The notes beneath the pieces are model-generated. The model searched no databases. It was given only the letters and a program-made list of their open reading frames with translations, and was not told the origin of the DNA. Below, piece by piece: positions 53,182 through 62,708 of a stretch of DNA of 64,000 nucleotides; the first letter of the stretch is position 1; each line of letters starts with the position of its first letter. Made by a program: the position numbers and the translations under genes. Location: NCBI RefSeq assembly GCF_003755175.1, contig NZ_RKHX01000001.1, forward strand, positions 1,302,001 through 1,366,000, written 5' to 3'. Source of the stretch: Cellulomonas sp. PhB150. GTDB taxonomy: Bacteria > Actinomycetota > Actinomycetes > Actinomycetales > Cellulomonadaceae.

Positions 53182-53963
53182 TGGCTCGACTCCACGATGA
53201 TCGCGCGCAGCCGGTCGGCGACCCCGGCGTCCCCGCTGGTCGCGAGCACGCCCGCCGGCCCTCGTCCCCACAGCCAGAGGTCGAGGTCCCAGGCGGTCCC
53301 CCGCACCTCGCCCGTCGCTCCCTCGGGCGTGTCCTCGACCAGCTCGGCGCAGTCCTCGTCGTAGGTGGTGCCGCTGGTGGGCGAGGTCCCGGTGAACCGG
53401 CCCAGCGCGACCGTCCACGCGCGGTCGGCGTCCGTGGCGAGGAGCCGCAGGCGCGCGCCGTCCGGCGTGAACGTGGCCCACCCGGGCAGTCCGCTGACCA
53501 TCACCTCGAGCATCTCGGCGACGCCGTCGGCCGCGAGGTCGGCTGCGGGTTCGGTGAGCGGGACCCCCGCGGTCTGCTCGGCGTCGACGCGGTGGATCAG
53601 CGCCTCGTGCGCCTGGCGGCGCAGCACCCAGGCGATGTCCCCGCCGACGGGCGACCACGACCAGCACGCGTCGCCGGGCTCGTGCACCGCGAGCGCGTCG
53701 AGCAACGCCGAGGTGCGGGTGCGCAGGAAGCCGACGAGCTCGCCGTCCGGTGGCCGGGGCACGGCGTCGTCGGAGGGCTCCGCGGGGGCGGACGCGACCA
53801 CCCGGGACCAGAAGTCCTGCACCTCGCCGAGGTGGTAGGCCAGGTCCGCGGCCGTCCACTCGGGGCAGGCGGGCACCTGACCGGCCGGTGAGGTGCCGGC
53901 GAGCGCGTCGGCGCAGCGGTGGGACTCGTCCGCGATGACGGTCGTGTACTGAGGGTGCGTCAC
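53178..53963 (-). CDS. Mycothiol-dependent maleylpyruvate isomerase-like (DinB-fold) protein
   Basis: 261 residues. N-terminal MDMPI_N domain with metal-binding histidines in AYHLGEVQDFW (about 49-59) and QAHEALIHRVDAEQ (about 114-127), then a C-terminal domain ending in WDLDLWLWGRGP. Family members use mycothiol for isomerisation or thiol transfer; the substrate here is unknown. The GTG at 53963 has TAGCGT 7 nt upstream; two more in-frame GTGs lie further upstream. Coupled to the membrane protein gene that follows. Confidence 0.85.
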   Translation of the reverse strand: MTHPQYTTVIADESHRCADALAGTSPAGQVPACPEWTAADLAYHLGEVQDFWSRVVASAPAEPSDDAVPRPPDGELVGFLRTRTSALLDALAVHEPGDACWSWSPVGGDIAWVLRRQAHEALIHRVDAEQTAGVPLTEPAADLAADGVAEMLEVMVSGLPGWATFTPDGARLRLLATDADRAWTVALGRFTGTSPTSGTTYDEDCAELVEDTPEGATGEVRGTAWDLDLWLWGRGPAGVLATSGDAGVADRLRAIIVESSQ

Positions 53964-53970
53964 CCGCACG

Positions 53971-53976
53971 ACGCTA
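53971..53976 (-). promoter_or_regulatory. Leaderless-type -10 box of the MDMPI gene
   Basis: TAGCGT (minus strand) ends 7 nt before the GTG at 53963. Confidence 0.45.
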
Positions 53977-53986
53977 GCGACCACCA

Positions 53987-54049
53987 CCCACGCAGCGCCA
54001 CGGCGCCGACCCCCCGGAGGGAGCCGGCGCCGCGTCGCTGCGGGTGGGT
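53987..54049 (-). terminator. Bulged long hairpin after the first GH43 gene
   Basis: Outer pairing CGCAGCG (53991-53997) with CGCTGCG (54036-54042), extended by CCCA/TGGG across a two-base bulge, and inner GGCGCCG (54002-54008) with CGGCGCC (54024-54030). Confidence 0.55.
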
Positions 54050-57000
54050 CAGCGCACCCGCAGGCTCACCGCCTTCGACGTCGTGGCCCCGAGCGTCGCG
54101 GACCCGGCGTACCGCGCCGAGACCGTGTACTTCCCGGAGGCCAGCGCCGGGAGCGTGATCGAGGCACGCCCCGAGCTCGACAGCGTCAGCGTCTTCGTCG
54201 CGAACGTGTGCGAGCCCTTGCGGATCGTCACCGTGACCTTGCCGGTCGCCTTGAGCCCGGTCGGCGCGGAGACCACCACGGTCGCCTTGACTCTCTGCGA
54301 CGTCGTGGCGGTCGTCCGGCTCAGCGCGACCTTGGCGGTCGCCTTCGCCTTCGCCACGGTCCTGGTGGTGGTGGCCGACGAGCCCAGCACCGCGGTCGAG
54401 CCCGCGTAGGTCGCCACGACGCTGACCTTGCCGGCGGGCAGGCGCGGCAGCGTCACCGCTGCCTTGCCCCGCGCGAGCGTGGCCGTCCTCGTCGTGAGGA
54501 CCTTCGAGCCCTGCGACACCATCACCGTGACCTTGCCGGTGGGCGTGACGCCCGTGCCGGCCGTGACCGCGACGGTGACCCGTGCCGTCGACGCCGTCGT
54601 CAGCGAGGCCGGCAGCCCCACGGAGAGGGTCGACGACGAGGCCACGGCGACCGATGCGGCGGCACTGACGTTGCCCGCCTTGTCGACCGCGCGGTACCCG
54701 AGCGACGCGGCCTGCTTCGGCAGCGTGACGGGGCCGGTGTACGTGGCCCACGCGCCGGTGCCGACGCGGTACTCGAGCCGCGCGATCCCGGAGGTCGCGT
54801 CCGTCCCGGTCAGGGTGACCGTCCGGCCGGCGACGGCAGCCTTGGCCGTCGGTACCGTGCGGTCGATCTTCACGGTGGTGCTCACCGGGGTCGACGTGTT
54901 GCCGGCGACATCGGTGGCCCGGACGCGGACGGCGTGCGTCCCGTCCGTGGAGACCTGCACCCCGTCGACCGGCAGCGGCGCCCAGGCGCCCCCGTCGACC
55001 GACACCTCGACCGACTCGACGCCCGAGACAGGGGTCCCGGCGTCGGTCGCGACGGCGGTGACCGTCACCGCCGAGGTCCACCAGCCACCGAGCCCGTCGG
55101 GCACGGCAGGGGCGGTGCTCAGCACGACCGCGGGTGCGACCGTGTCCGACGGCGGCGCGACGACCGTCAGTGCCGCCGTGCCGGAGCCGGCCCCGACGAC
55201 GTCGTACCCGGCGTAGGCAGCGCGGACCGTGTAGGTCCCGGCGCCGAGCGTCGCCGGCAGGTCGACGTGCGCGGCGCCGTCGACGAGCGTCACGGTCGTC
55301 GAGAAGTCACCCGCGGTGACCGTGACGTCACCGGCGACCTGGCCGCCGTCGGAGGCCTCGACCGTGACGTCCGCGCGCACCGAGGACCCGAGGTCGACCG
55401 AGGAGGACGACAGCGTGACCTCGACGTCCGAGGTGACGGCGGCGGTGGTGGCCCCCGTGAGGGTGTTCCACTCGCTGGTCGACACGTTGGTGACCGTGCC
55501 GTGCCGCGGGTGGGTGGGCAGGTCCCACGAGGCCGGGAGCGTCCAGGCCGGGTTCGCCAGGCTGGGGCTCTTCAGCGGGATGTACCCGCGGCCGCCGTAC
55601 TCGTCGACGAACAGGTAGAAGCCGGAGCCGTTGACGTCGCCGGGGTTCGCCTTGAAGATCGTCGGCCCCTCGACGCCGCCGGTGCCCGCGTTCTTGCCGA
55701 TGCAGTTGGCCTGCAGCGACCACGCGGGGGACGGCGACGTGGCCAGGAGGTCGGTCGACTTCTCTTGGATGATGTCGGTGCAGCCGCTCGCGGCCGCCTC
55801 GTCCTTGGTGAACCGGTAGTAGGTGTCACCGTCCTTGAGCACGGTCGAGTCGATCACCGACTTGCCCGGGTCCTGCCAGACCTGGGGCTCCGTGAAGGTC
55901 ACGAAGTCGCGCGTCGTGGCGTACATCATCCGGTTGTACGTCGAGCCGGTGTGGTCGGGGTCGGACGCCGCGTAGAGCTTGGACGCCCAGAACACGACGT
56001 ACGCGCCGATCTCCTCGTCGTAGTACGCCTCGGGGGCCCAGGTGTTGCCCGCTGTGCTCGGCGAGACGCGCACGTGGCGCTGCGCCGACCAGTGGACCAG
56101 GTCCTCCGACTCCCAGACCTCGATGTACTGGCTGCCCGAGCGCTGCGAGGCGTCCCAGCTCGTGCCCCCGCCGATCGAGAGGTCGGTGGCGATGAGGAAG
56201 AACTTGTCGCCCTCGGGCGAGCGGATGAGGAACGGGTCGCGCAGGCCCTTGCTGCCGAGCGTCGAGGTCAGCGCCGCGGCGCCGCCGTTCAGCTCGTCCC
56301 AGGCCAGCGCGTTGTTGCCCCGGCTGGCAGCGAAGTAGATCTTCTCCCCCGCGAGCGAGTCGCCCGTGAAGTAGCTGAACACGTATCCCGTCTTCGGAGC
56401 CGTGCGCGGCAGCGCCGGCACGGTGGCGGTGTAGGCGTGGCTCGCCTGCTCGCCTCCGTTGGTCGCCGTCGCGGTGAGGGTCACCGTGGCGGCGTCCTGG
56501 CCGTAGGCGGGCCGCGTGACGTCACCGGTCGTGGAGATGACGGACGCGGACGACGAGGTCCACGTGATCGCCGACCCGCGCGGGCCGGTGGCCGGGAGCG
56601 TGAGGTTGCCACGCACGTCGTCGAGGTTGGTCACCGTGAGGTGCTCGGCGTCGTAGGTCGCCTTGGCGCCCGGCGCGATGTCCGCGAGCACGGTCACCGT
56701 GAAGGCCTTCGTCGTGCTGACGCCGCCCTTCGTGAGCGTGGCTGTGAGCGTCACGGTCGCGTCGGGGCCGCCGAACGCGGGCCGCGTGACCGTGCCGGTG
56801 CCCGTGACGACGGCCGGGTCGGAGGAGGACCAGGTGATGGTCGAGCCCTGCGTCCCGGTCGTCGGGAGCGTGAGGTCGGCCGTGACCGCGTCCGTCCCCG
56901 TGAGGGCGAGCGCTGCCTTGTCAGCGTCGACCGCGGCCTGGTTCGCCGCCGCCGCGCCGGCCGCGACCTGAGCCGGGGTCAGCGCCCGGTTGTAGATCGC

Positions 57001-58866
57001 GAAGTCGCGGACGTTGCCCTTGAGGTAGGCGTCGGCCGTGTAGACCGAGCGGCCGATGTAGTTGGCCGCGGTGACCCCGCCGCCGATCGAACCCGGCGTG
57101 AGGGTCACGTTCGTGTTGCGCGCGACCTCGATGCCGTCCTCGTACAGGATCCCCGTGGTGCCGGTCTGCGTGTAGGTGACGCGCTTCCAGACGTCGCGGG
57201 CGAGGTTGGAGCTCTTCGCCGTGACCTGCTCGGTCGACCAGTTGCCGCTCGCGATCGCGGTCCGGTAGGCGTTGCCGGTGGTGAACAGGTAGCCGTTGCC
57301 GACGCCGCCACTCGTGTTGCCGATCCCGTACAGGAAGTACGAGCCGGTCTGCGACCCCGCGATGCGGACGTCGAAGTCGATGCTCACCGAGCTCAGCCCC
57401 GCGAGAGGGCTGGCGGGCAGCACGACGTGGCCGTTGGTGCCGTCGAGCTTGACGCCCTCCCCGGAGGTCCAGGTGGCGCCGCCGACGAGCGTGCCGTCAC
57501 GGCCCTGGCCGGACGAGTCGTGCGCGACGGCGCCCGAGGTCTCGTCGAGCGCGTAGTGCAGGACCTGCCCGGCCGGGATGGCGGGGTCGACCGTGATCGT
57601 GGCGGTCGCCGAGACGCCCGCGGCCGAGCTCTGCGCCGTGATGGTCGCCGTGCCGTTCGCGACGGCGGACACGACGCCCGACGACGAGACGGTGGCGACC
57701 GCCGGGTCGGAGGACGTCCACGCGATCGAGGGGTCGGTCGCCGTCGCGGGCGAGACGGTGGCCTTCAGGGCCTTGGTCGTGCCGGCCGCGATGGTCGCGG
57801 TGGTCGGCGAGACGCTGACGCCCTCGACCGCGATCGGGCCGCCCGGGAGCACCGTGACCGTGAAGGTCTTGGTGGCGCTCTGGCCGCGCTGGGAGACGGT
57901 GGCGGTGAGGTGGACCGTCGCCGACGCGCCGCCGGCCTCGGGTCGCGTGACCGCGCCCGTCGCGGTGACGTGCGCCGCGTCGTCGGTGGCCCACGTGACC
58001 GCCTGGCCGCCCGCGGCCGTCGACGGCAGCGTGAGGTTGGCGACCACGCCGCTCGTGTCGCCGAGCGAGAGGGCGGCGGCGTCGCTCGCGACCGTGCCCG
58101 CGGCACCGGCCGTGCTGCGCGTGGCGGCCTCGGCCACGGTCAGCTCGCGGTCGTAGACACGGAAGTCGCGGATCTTGCCCTGGAACGACGCGTCGCCGGA
58201 GTAGGCGGAGCGGCCCAGGTAGTTCATGGTCGACGTCGCGACGTCGGACGGCATCGCCGTGATCGGGCCGGTCGCGACCTGGACGCCGTCGCTGTACAGG
58301 AACGAGCGGCCGAGGGTCGCGACCGAGCCACCGAGAACGGTGTAGGTGATGTGCTTCCACACGCCGGACGGCAGCGCGGCCGTGCCGATCGCGCGCTGCT
58401 CGCTGTTGTAGCCCAGGTTCGCGAACGTGCCGCGCATCTTCTGGTCGCTCGAGCGCCCCGTCACGAACATGTAGCCCGTGCCGTTCGGGTAGGTGGCGCT
58501 GTTGCCCAGGTTGAACTGGAAGTGCGCGGTGTTCGTGAACGACGCGGGCACGAGCACCTCGTAGTCGACGCTCACCGCGCTCAGGCCCGTCAGCAGGTTG
58601 TTCGGGAGCTTGATGGCGTTGCCGGAGCTCGACGCCCCACCGCCGAACGAGAACCCGTTGCCGCCGTTCCAGGAGGCGGCGCCGACGACGGCGGCGTCCT
58701 TGCCGTTGCCGGAGGAGTCGGGCACGACGGTCCCCGACGTCTGGTCGAGCGCGTACCGGACGACGAGGCCCTCGTCTGTCGAGTCCGCGGCCGCGGGGAG
58801 GGCCCCGAGGCCCGTCAGGACCAGGGCGGCGGCGGTGACCGCTCCCCAGCTGGTGCGTGTTCTCAC
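54049..58866 (-). CDS. Secreted multidomain GH43 enzyme with two LamG domains
   Basis: Extracellular glycosidase acting on arabinan or arabinoxylan; 1605 residues. Domain order: signal peptide (1-28, ending PAAADS), LamG/concanavalin domain (about 30-240), atrophied Ig repeat, BIG2 domain (about 345-430, VEGVSVSPTTATI), second LamG (about 430-635), two atrophied Ig repeats (to about 815), GH43 catalytic domain (about 823-1125) with base Asp in GLRDPF (about 878), middle Asp in VIDSTVL and acid Glu in VEGPTIFK (about 1066), then Ig-like, OmpL47-like and two Ig modules at the C terminus. No sorting signal, so probably free or glycan-bound. GTG at 58866 with GAAGGAG 5 nt upstream. Substrate could also be xylan. 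Confidence 0.9.
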   Translation of the reverse strand: MRTRTSWGAVTAAALVLTGLGALPAAADSTDEGLVVRYALDQTSGTVVPDSSGNGKDAAVVGAASWNGGNGFSFGGGASSSGNAIKLPNNLLTGLSAVSVDYEVLVPASFTNTAHFQFNLGNSATYPNGTGYMFVTGRSSDQKMRGTFANLGYNSEQRAIGTAALPSGVWKHITYTVLGGSVATLGRSFLYSDGVQVATGPITAMPSDVATSTMNYLGRSAYSGDASFQGKIRDFRVYDRELTVAEAATRSTAGAAGTVASDAAALSLGDTSGVVANLTLPSTAAGGQAVTWATDDAAHVTATGAVTRPEAGGASATVHLTATVSQRGQSATKTFTVTVLPGGPIAVEGVSVSPTTATIAAGTTKALKATVSPATATDPSIAWTSSDPAVATVSSSGVVSAVANGTATITAQSSAAGVSATATITVDPAIPAGQVLHYALDETSGAVAHDSSGQGRDGTLVGGATWTSGEGVKLDGTNGHVVLPASPLAGLSSVSIDFDVRIAGSQTGSYFLYGIGNTSGGVGNGYLFTTGNAYRTAIASGNWSTEQVTAKSSNLARDVWKRVTYTQTGTTGILYEDGIEVARNTNVTLTPGSIGGGVTAANYIGRSVYTADAYLKGNVRDFAIYNRALTPAQVAAGAAAANQAAVDADKAALALTGTDAVTADLTLPTTGTQGSTITWSSSDPAVVTGTGTVTRPAFGGPDATVTLTATLTKGGVSTTKAFTVTVLADIAPGAKATYDAEHLTVTNLDDVRGNLTLPATGPRGSAITWTSSSASVISTTGDVTRPAYGQDAATVTLTATATNGGEQASHAYTATVPALPRTAPKTGYVFSYFTGDSLAGEKIYFAASRGNNALAWDELNGGAAALTSTLGSKGLRDPFLIRSPEGDKFFLIATDLSIGGGTSWDASQRSGSQYIEVWESEDLVHWSAQRHVRVSPSTAGNTWAPEAYYDEEIGAYVVFWASKLYAASDPDHTGSTYNRMMYATTRDFVTFTEPQVWQDPGKSVIDSTVLKDGDTYYRFTKDEAAASGCTDIIQEKSTDLLATSPSPAWSLQANCIGKNAGTGGVEGPTIFKANPGDVNGSGFYLFVDEYGGRGYIPLKSPSLANPAWTLPASWDLPTHPRHGTVTNVSTSEWNTLTGATTAAVTSDVEVTLSSSSVDLGSSVRADVTVEASDGGQVAGDVTVTAGDFSTTVTLVDGAAHVDLPATLGAGTYTVRAAYAGYDVVGAGSGTAALTVVAPPSDTVAPAVVLSTAPAVPDGLGGWWTSAVTVTAVATDAGTPVSGVESVEVSVDGGAWAPLPVDGVQVSTDGTHAVRVRATDVAGNTSTPVSTTVKIDRTVPTAKAAVAGRTVTLTGTDATSGIARLEYRVGTGAWATYTGPVTLPKQAASLGYRAVDKAGNVSAAASVAVASSSTLSVGLPASLTTASTARVTVAVTAGTGVTPTGKVTVMVSQGSKVLTTRTATLARGKAAVTLPRLPAGKVSVVATYAGSTAVLGSSATTTRTVAKAKATAKVALSRTTATTSQRVKATVVVSAPTGLKATGKVTVTIRKGSHTFATKTLTLSSSGRASITLPALASGKYTVSARYAGSATLGATTSKAVSLRVR

Positions 58867-58900
58867 TGCGACTCCTTCGTCAGGGTGGAGGACGGGTGCG

Positions 58901-58930
58901 AGGGGTGGCGGCGTCCCGGCCGCCACCCCT
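58901..58930 (-). terminator. Hairpin terminator of the second GH43 gene
   Basis: 12-bp arms AGGGGTGGCGGC (58901-58912) and GCCGCCACCCCT (58919-58930) around a 6-nt loop, between the two GH43 genes. Confidence 0.75.
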
Positions 58931-58946
58931 GTGACGATCAGCGGGC

Positions 58947-61900
58947 TCAGCGCGTCACGACGAGCGTCGTGGCGGCCTTCGAGCTCGAGATGTTCGCCGT
59001 GCCGGCGTAGGTCACGGTGACCTTGTAGGTGCCGCGGGCGAGCTTGGGGAGCGGCACCGAGGCCTTGCCGGACCTCAGGGAGGTCGTGACGCTCGCGTAG
59101 GTCCAGCCGCCGCGGGTGACCTTGGTGGTCACCGATCCGACCGCGGTGCCGGCCGGGGTCGCGACCGAGACCGCGACCTTGCCCTTGGCCTTGGCCTTCA
59201 CCGAGCGAACGGTGGCCTTCGTCGTCGAGGTGGCCTTGGTGACCTTGACCGTGACGGCGTCCGACGAGCCCAGGAACCGGGCGTCGCCGGAGTAGACGAC
59301 CGTGAGCCGGTGCGTTCCCGCTGCCAGCTTCGGCAGCTTCACCGTGAGCCGGCCGCCAGCAAGGGTGCCGGTCGCGAGCTGCTTGGCGCCCTCGAGGACC
59401 CGGACCTTGCCGGTCGGTGTGCCCGACGCCCCGGTGACCCGCACCGCGACGGTGCCTGCCTTGCCGTAGGCGACCGGCGACGACGCGGCGGCAGCCGTGA
59501 CCGAGGCGGCGAGCTGGACGCCGGCCGCCGGCAGCGCGAGGGCGTTGACGACCTCGGTGTTGCCCGCGACGTCGACCGACCGGTACTGGACGGTCGTCGC
59601 GCCGGACCCCACGTGCAGCGCGGTCGTGTACGCCGACCAGGCCCCAGAGGTACCCGTGCGGTACTCGACCCTGGCCACCCCCGACGTGCTGTCGGCGGCC
59701 CGTACCTCGACGGTGCGCGCGACGGTGTCGACGGTCCCCCGGCTGACCGGCGCGGTGGCGTCGATCCCGACCGTGAGGCTCGCCGGCGCCGCGGAGGTGC
59801 GACCCGTCGTGTCCGTGGCGCGGGCGGTCACCAGGTGCCGGCCGTCACCGGTCAGCGACGTGGCGGCCGACGACCCGGGCGTGGAGGTCCACGCACCGCC
59901 GTCGACCGAGACCTCGACGCCGGCCACGCCGGACGGGTCGGTCGCGGTCGCCGTCACGCCGACCGGGGCGGTCCGCCACCAGCCAGCCAGCCCGTCCGGT
60001 GCCCGCCCGGCCGCGAGCGCCACGGTCGGGTCCGTGGTGTCGGTGACCGTCACCACGACGCTCGCACGCTTCGACGAGCCGGCGGCGACGGTCCCCTCGA
60101 CCGTGAACGTTCCCGGCGCCGCGTACTCGCCCGGGTCCACGGCGTCCCAGGTGACGGGCGTCAGGGCCGACGAGCCGTCGGCGAAATGGACGTTCGCCTG
60201 CGCGGGCAGCGCCGGGGCCGTGCCCTGCTCGGTGCTCACCGCCAGCGGGTCCACCGACGTGACGAGCAGGTCCGCCTGGTAGCTGCCCAGGAGCCGCTCG
60301 TACTCGGCCTGGGTGACCGGCAGGACCGTGCCGTGCCGCGGGCTGCTCGGCAGCTGCGCGGACGGGACGCTGGTCCAGCTCCCGGAGTCCAGGTCGGTCG
60401 ACGTGAACGCCAGGTACCCCTGGCCGCCGTGGTAGCTCGGCTGGTCGATGAACAGGTACCAGCGGTCCTCGGTGTTCGACTTGAAGATCGTCGGACCCTC
60501 GCCGCCGGTGAACGTCCCGCCCCACGGGTTGGGCTGGCCCTGGCCGACCTTCTCCTTGACGAGCTGCCAGCCCGGCGTGCTCGTGGTCGTCGGCAGCGAG
60601 CCCGCGACCGTCGCGAGCAGGTCCGTGGACCGCTCCTGGCGCGGGATCATGTACGCCTCGTCCTTGGTGAACCGGTAGAACGTGTCGCCGTCCTTGATCA
60701 CCGTGGAGTCGATCATCCCCAGGCCGGTGCCGCGCTTGACGTCGATCCACGGCTGGGGGTCGGAGAACGTCACGAAGTCCCGCGTGGTGGCATACATCAT
60801 GCGGTTGTAGCTCGTGCGGTAGTCACGGCCCGCGGTCGTGGTCGTGGGGTACAGGTTCGACGCCCAGTAGACGACGTAGGAGCCGAGGTCCTCGTCGTAG
60901 TACGCCTCGGGCGCCCAGGTGTTGCCCGCGTAGTCGGACGACACCTTGACGTGCCGCTGGGCGGACCAGGTCACCAGGTCGGTGGACTCCCAGACCTCGA
61001 GGTACGTGCTTCCGTTCTGCTGCGCGGCGGAGAAGTTGTTGCCGCCGTAGATCTTCAGGTCGGTGGCGAGCAGGTAGAACTTGTCACCGTCGGGCGAGCG
61101 GACGATGAACGGGTCCCGCAGCCCCTTCTCGCCGAACGTCGAGGTCAGCACGGGGTCGCCGTCGTTGAGGTCGGTCCAGTGCGTCGGGTCGTCGCCCTTG
61201 CTCGCGCCGAAGTAGATGGACTCGCCGTCGGGCGTGGACTCGCCCTCGAAGTACGCGAACATGTAGGCCGTCGGGTCGACGGCCTCCGGCAGGGCCGGGA
61301 CGGTCGCGGTCAGGACGCGGGTGTCCGAGAGCCCGTCGAGGGTGGCCGTGACGGTCAGGTCGACGGATGCGGTCGGCTGACCGTGGGCCGGGCGGTGCAC
61401 GACGCCGGTGCCGGCCACGACGCTCTCGTCGGCCGAGGCCCACGTGAGGACCGAGCCGTTGGCGCCCTTGGTCGGGAACGTGAGGTTGCCGCGGACGTCG
61501 CCGAGGTTGGTGACGGCGACGCCGGCCAGGTCCTCCGCGAGCAGGCCGACCGTGTCGGGCAGCGCCACGACGGTCACCGTGAAGGTTCGCGTGCTGCTGA
61601 CGCTCGCGCGGGAGACCGTCGCCGTCAGGGTCACGTCGGTGTCGCCGGTCGCGGCGGACGGCCGGGTGACGACGCCCGCGTTCGAGACGATCGCGGGGGC
61701 CGACGAGGACCACGCGACCGTCGTGCCGGTGGCGCCCGTCGCCGGGAGCGTGAGGGACGACGTGACGGCGGAGGTGTCGCCGAGCGTGAGCGCCGCGGCG
61801 TCCGCCGTCACGGCCGGGGCGACCGCGTCCTCGGCGAGCGCGGTCAGCTCGGTGCCGGTCAGCGTCCGGTCGTAGATCCGGAAGTCGCGGATCTTGCCCT

Positions 61901-62576
61901 TGAAGGAGTTGTCGCCGGCCCACGGCGAGCGGCCGATGAAGCTGTTCGTGCCGCCGCCGACGAGGTCGCTCGGCTTGACCGTGATGGCGTTGTTGCGCGC
62001 CACCTCGACGCCGTCCTCGTAGAGCACGGAGTACCCGGGCGTGGCCGTGGTGCCCCCGACGATCGTGTAGGTCAGGTGCTTCCACAGGCCCGTCGCCAGC
62101 GCGCCCTGCCTGATCGTGTTCTGCTCGCCGCTGCCGTCGGTGATGGCCCCGCGCAGCCGCGGCTCCCAGTCCTTGCCGGTCACGAAGATGTACCCGGCGT
62201 CCGAGGCGTTGCCGAGGCTGAAGATGAAGTAGTTGTTGGCCAGGGTCGGGTCGATGTTCACGTCGAAGTCGACCGACACCGTGCCCAGGCCGGTGAGGAG
62301 GCCGTCCGGCAGGTCGATCGCGTTGCCGGACCCGGACGCGCCACCGGAGAACGTGAACCCGTCGCCGCCGTTCCAGGTGCTCGCGCCGACGACGGTCGCG
62401 TCCTTGCCGTGGCCCGACGCATCGGGCACCGCGGCGCCTGTGGTCTGGTCCAGCACGTACCGGGCGACGAGCCCGTCGCTGGGTCCCTCGGCGGCGCCGG
62501 CGGGTGCCGCCACCACCGCCCCTGCCAGTGCGACCGCGAGTGCGGTCGTCGCTCCCCAAGCTGCTCGAGTCCTCAT
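58947..62576 (-). CDS. Secreted multidomain GH43 enzyme with one LamG domain
   Basis: Paralogue of the preceding gene in the same order: 1209 residues. Signal peptide (1-29, PAGAAEG), LamG domain (about 30-230), two atrophied Ig repeats, GH43 catalytic domain (about 430-765) with base Asp in GLRDPFIVRS (about 488), MIDSTVI and acid Glu in GEGPTIFKS (about 693), a Big_4-like domain (TWDAVDPGEYAAPGTF), an OmpL47-like domain (EVSVDGGAW, RSVDVAGNT) and two Ig modules at the C terminus. Lacks the BIG2-LamG pair of its neighbour. ATG at 62576 lies 7 nt after AAGGAG. Probably an arabinan-active enzyme; exact linkage unknown. Confidence 0.9.
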   Translation of the reverse strand: MRTRAAWGATTALAVALAGAVVAAPAGAAEGPSDGLVARYVLDQTTGAAVPDASGHGKDATVVGASTWNGGDGFTFSGGASGSGNAIDLPDGLLTGLGTVSVDFDVNIDPTLANNYFIFSLGNASDAGYIFVTGKDWEPRLRGAITDGSGEQNTIRQGALATGLWKHLTYTIVGGTTATPGYSVLYEDGVEVARNNAITVKPSDLVGGGTNSFIGRSPWAGDNSFKGKIRDFRIYDRTLTGTELTALAEDAVAPAVTADAAALTLGDTSAVTSSLTLPATGATGTTVAWSSSAPAIVSNAGVVTRPSAATGDTDVTLTATVSRASVSSTRTFTVTVVALPDTVGLLAEDLAGVAVTNLGDVRGNLTFPTKGANGSVLTWASADESVVAGTGVVHRPAHGQPTASVDLTVTATLDGLSDTRVLTATVPALPEAVDPTAYMFAYFEGESTPDGESIYFGASKGDDPTHWTDLNDGDPVLTSTFGEKGLRDPFIVRSPDGDKFYLLATDLKIYGGNNFSAAQQNGSTYLEVWESTDLVTWSAQRHVKVSSDYAGNTWAPEAYYDEDLGSYVVYWASNLYPTTTTAGRDYRTSYNRMMYATTRDFVTFSDPQPWIDVKRGTGLGMIDSTVIKDGDTFYRFTKDEAYMIPRQERSTDLLATVAGSLPTTTSTPGWQLVKEKVGQGQPNPWGGTFTGGEGPTIFKSNTEDRWYLFIDQPSYHGGQGYLAFTSTDLDSGSWTSVPSAQLPSSPRHGTVLPVTQAEYERLLGSYQADLLVTSVDPLAVSTEQGTAPALPAQANVHFADGSSALTPVTWDAVDPGEYAAPGTFTVEGTVAAGSSKRASVVVTVTDTTDPTVALAAGRAPDGLAGWWRTAPVGVTATATDPSGVAGVEVSVDGGAWTSTPGSSAATSLTGDGRHLVTARATDTTGRTSAAPASLTVGIDATAPVSRGTVDTVARTVEVRAADSTSGVARVEYRTGTSGAWSAYTTALHVGSGATTVQYRSVDVAGNTEVVNALALPAAGVQLAASVTAAAASSPVAYGKAGTVAVRVTGASGTPTGKVRVLEGAKQLATGTLAGGRLTVKLPKLAAGTHRLTVVYSGDARFLGSSDAVTVKVTKATSTTKATVRSVKAKAKGKVAVSVATPAGTAVGSVTTKVTRGGWTYASVTTSLRSGKASVPLPKLARGTYKVTVTYAGTANISSSKAATTLVVTR

Positions 62577-62641
62577 CAGGACACTCCTTCGTGTGCTGGA
62601 AATCGTGGGTGCGCGCATCTCGCGCAGGCCGCCGCGGTGGG

Positions 62642-62661
62642 CACGTGCGTGCACGTACGTG
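62642..62661. promoter_or_regulatory. 20-bp near-palindrome upstream of the second GH43 gene
   Basis: CACGTGCGTGCACGTACGTG is palindromic apart from one mismatched pair. It lies 66 nt before the GH43 start and just downstream of the preceding gene's terminator, where an operator would be expected. Confidence 0.4.
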
Positions 62662-62666
62662 ACCAG

Positions 62667-62702
62667 GCGAGGCATCCCGGGCGACGGACCGGGATGCCTC
62701 GC
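62667..62702 (-). terminator. Hairpin terminator of the GH51-like gene
   Basis: 14-bp perfect arms GCGAGGCATCCCGG (62667-62680) and CCGGGATGCCTCGC (62689-62702) with an 8-nt loop, starting 6 nt after the stop codon. Confidence 0.85.
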
Positions 62703-62708
62703 TCGGGG

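Noticed and set aside
54208..59010. Plus-strand open frame antisense to the first GH43 gene
   Set aside because: Low-complexity Arg/Gly/Asp/Val sequence opposite a gene with clear domains and catalytic residues.
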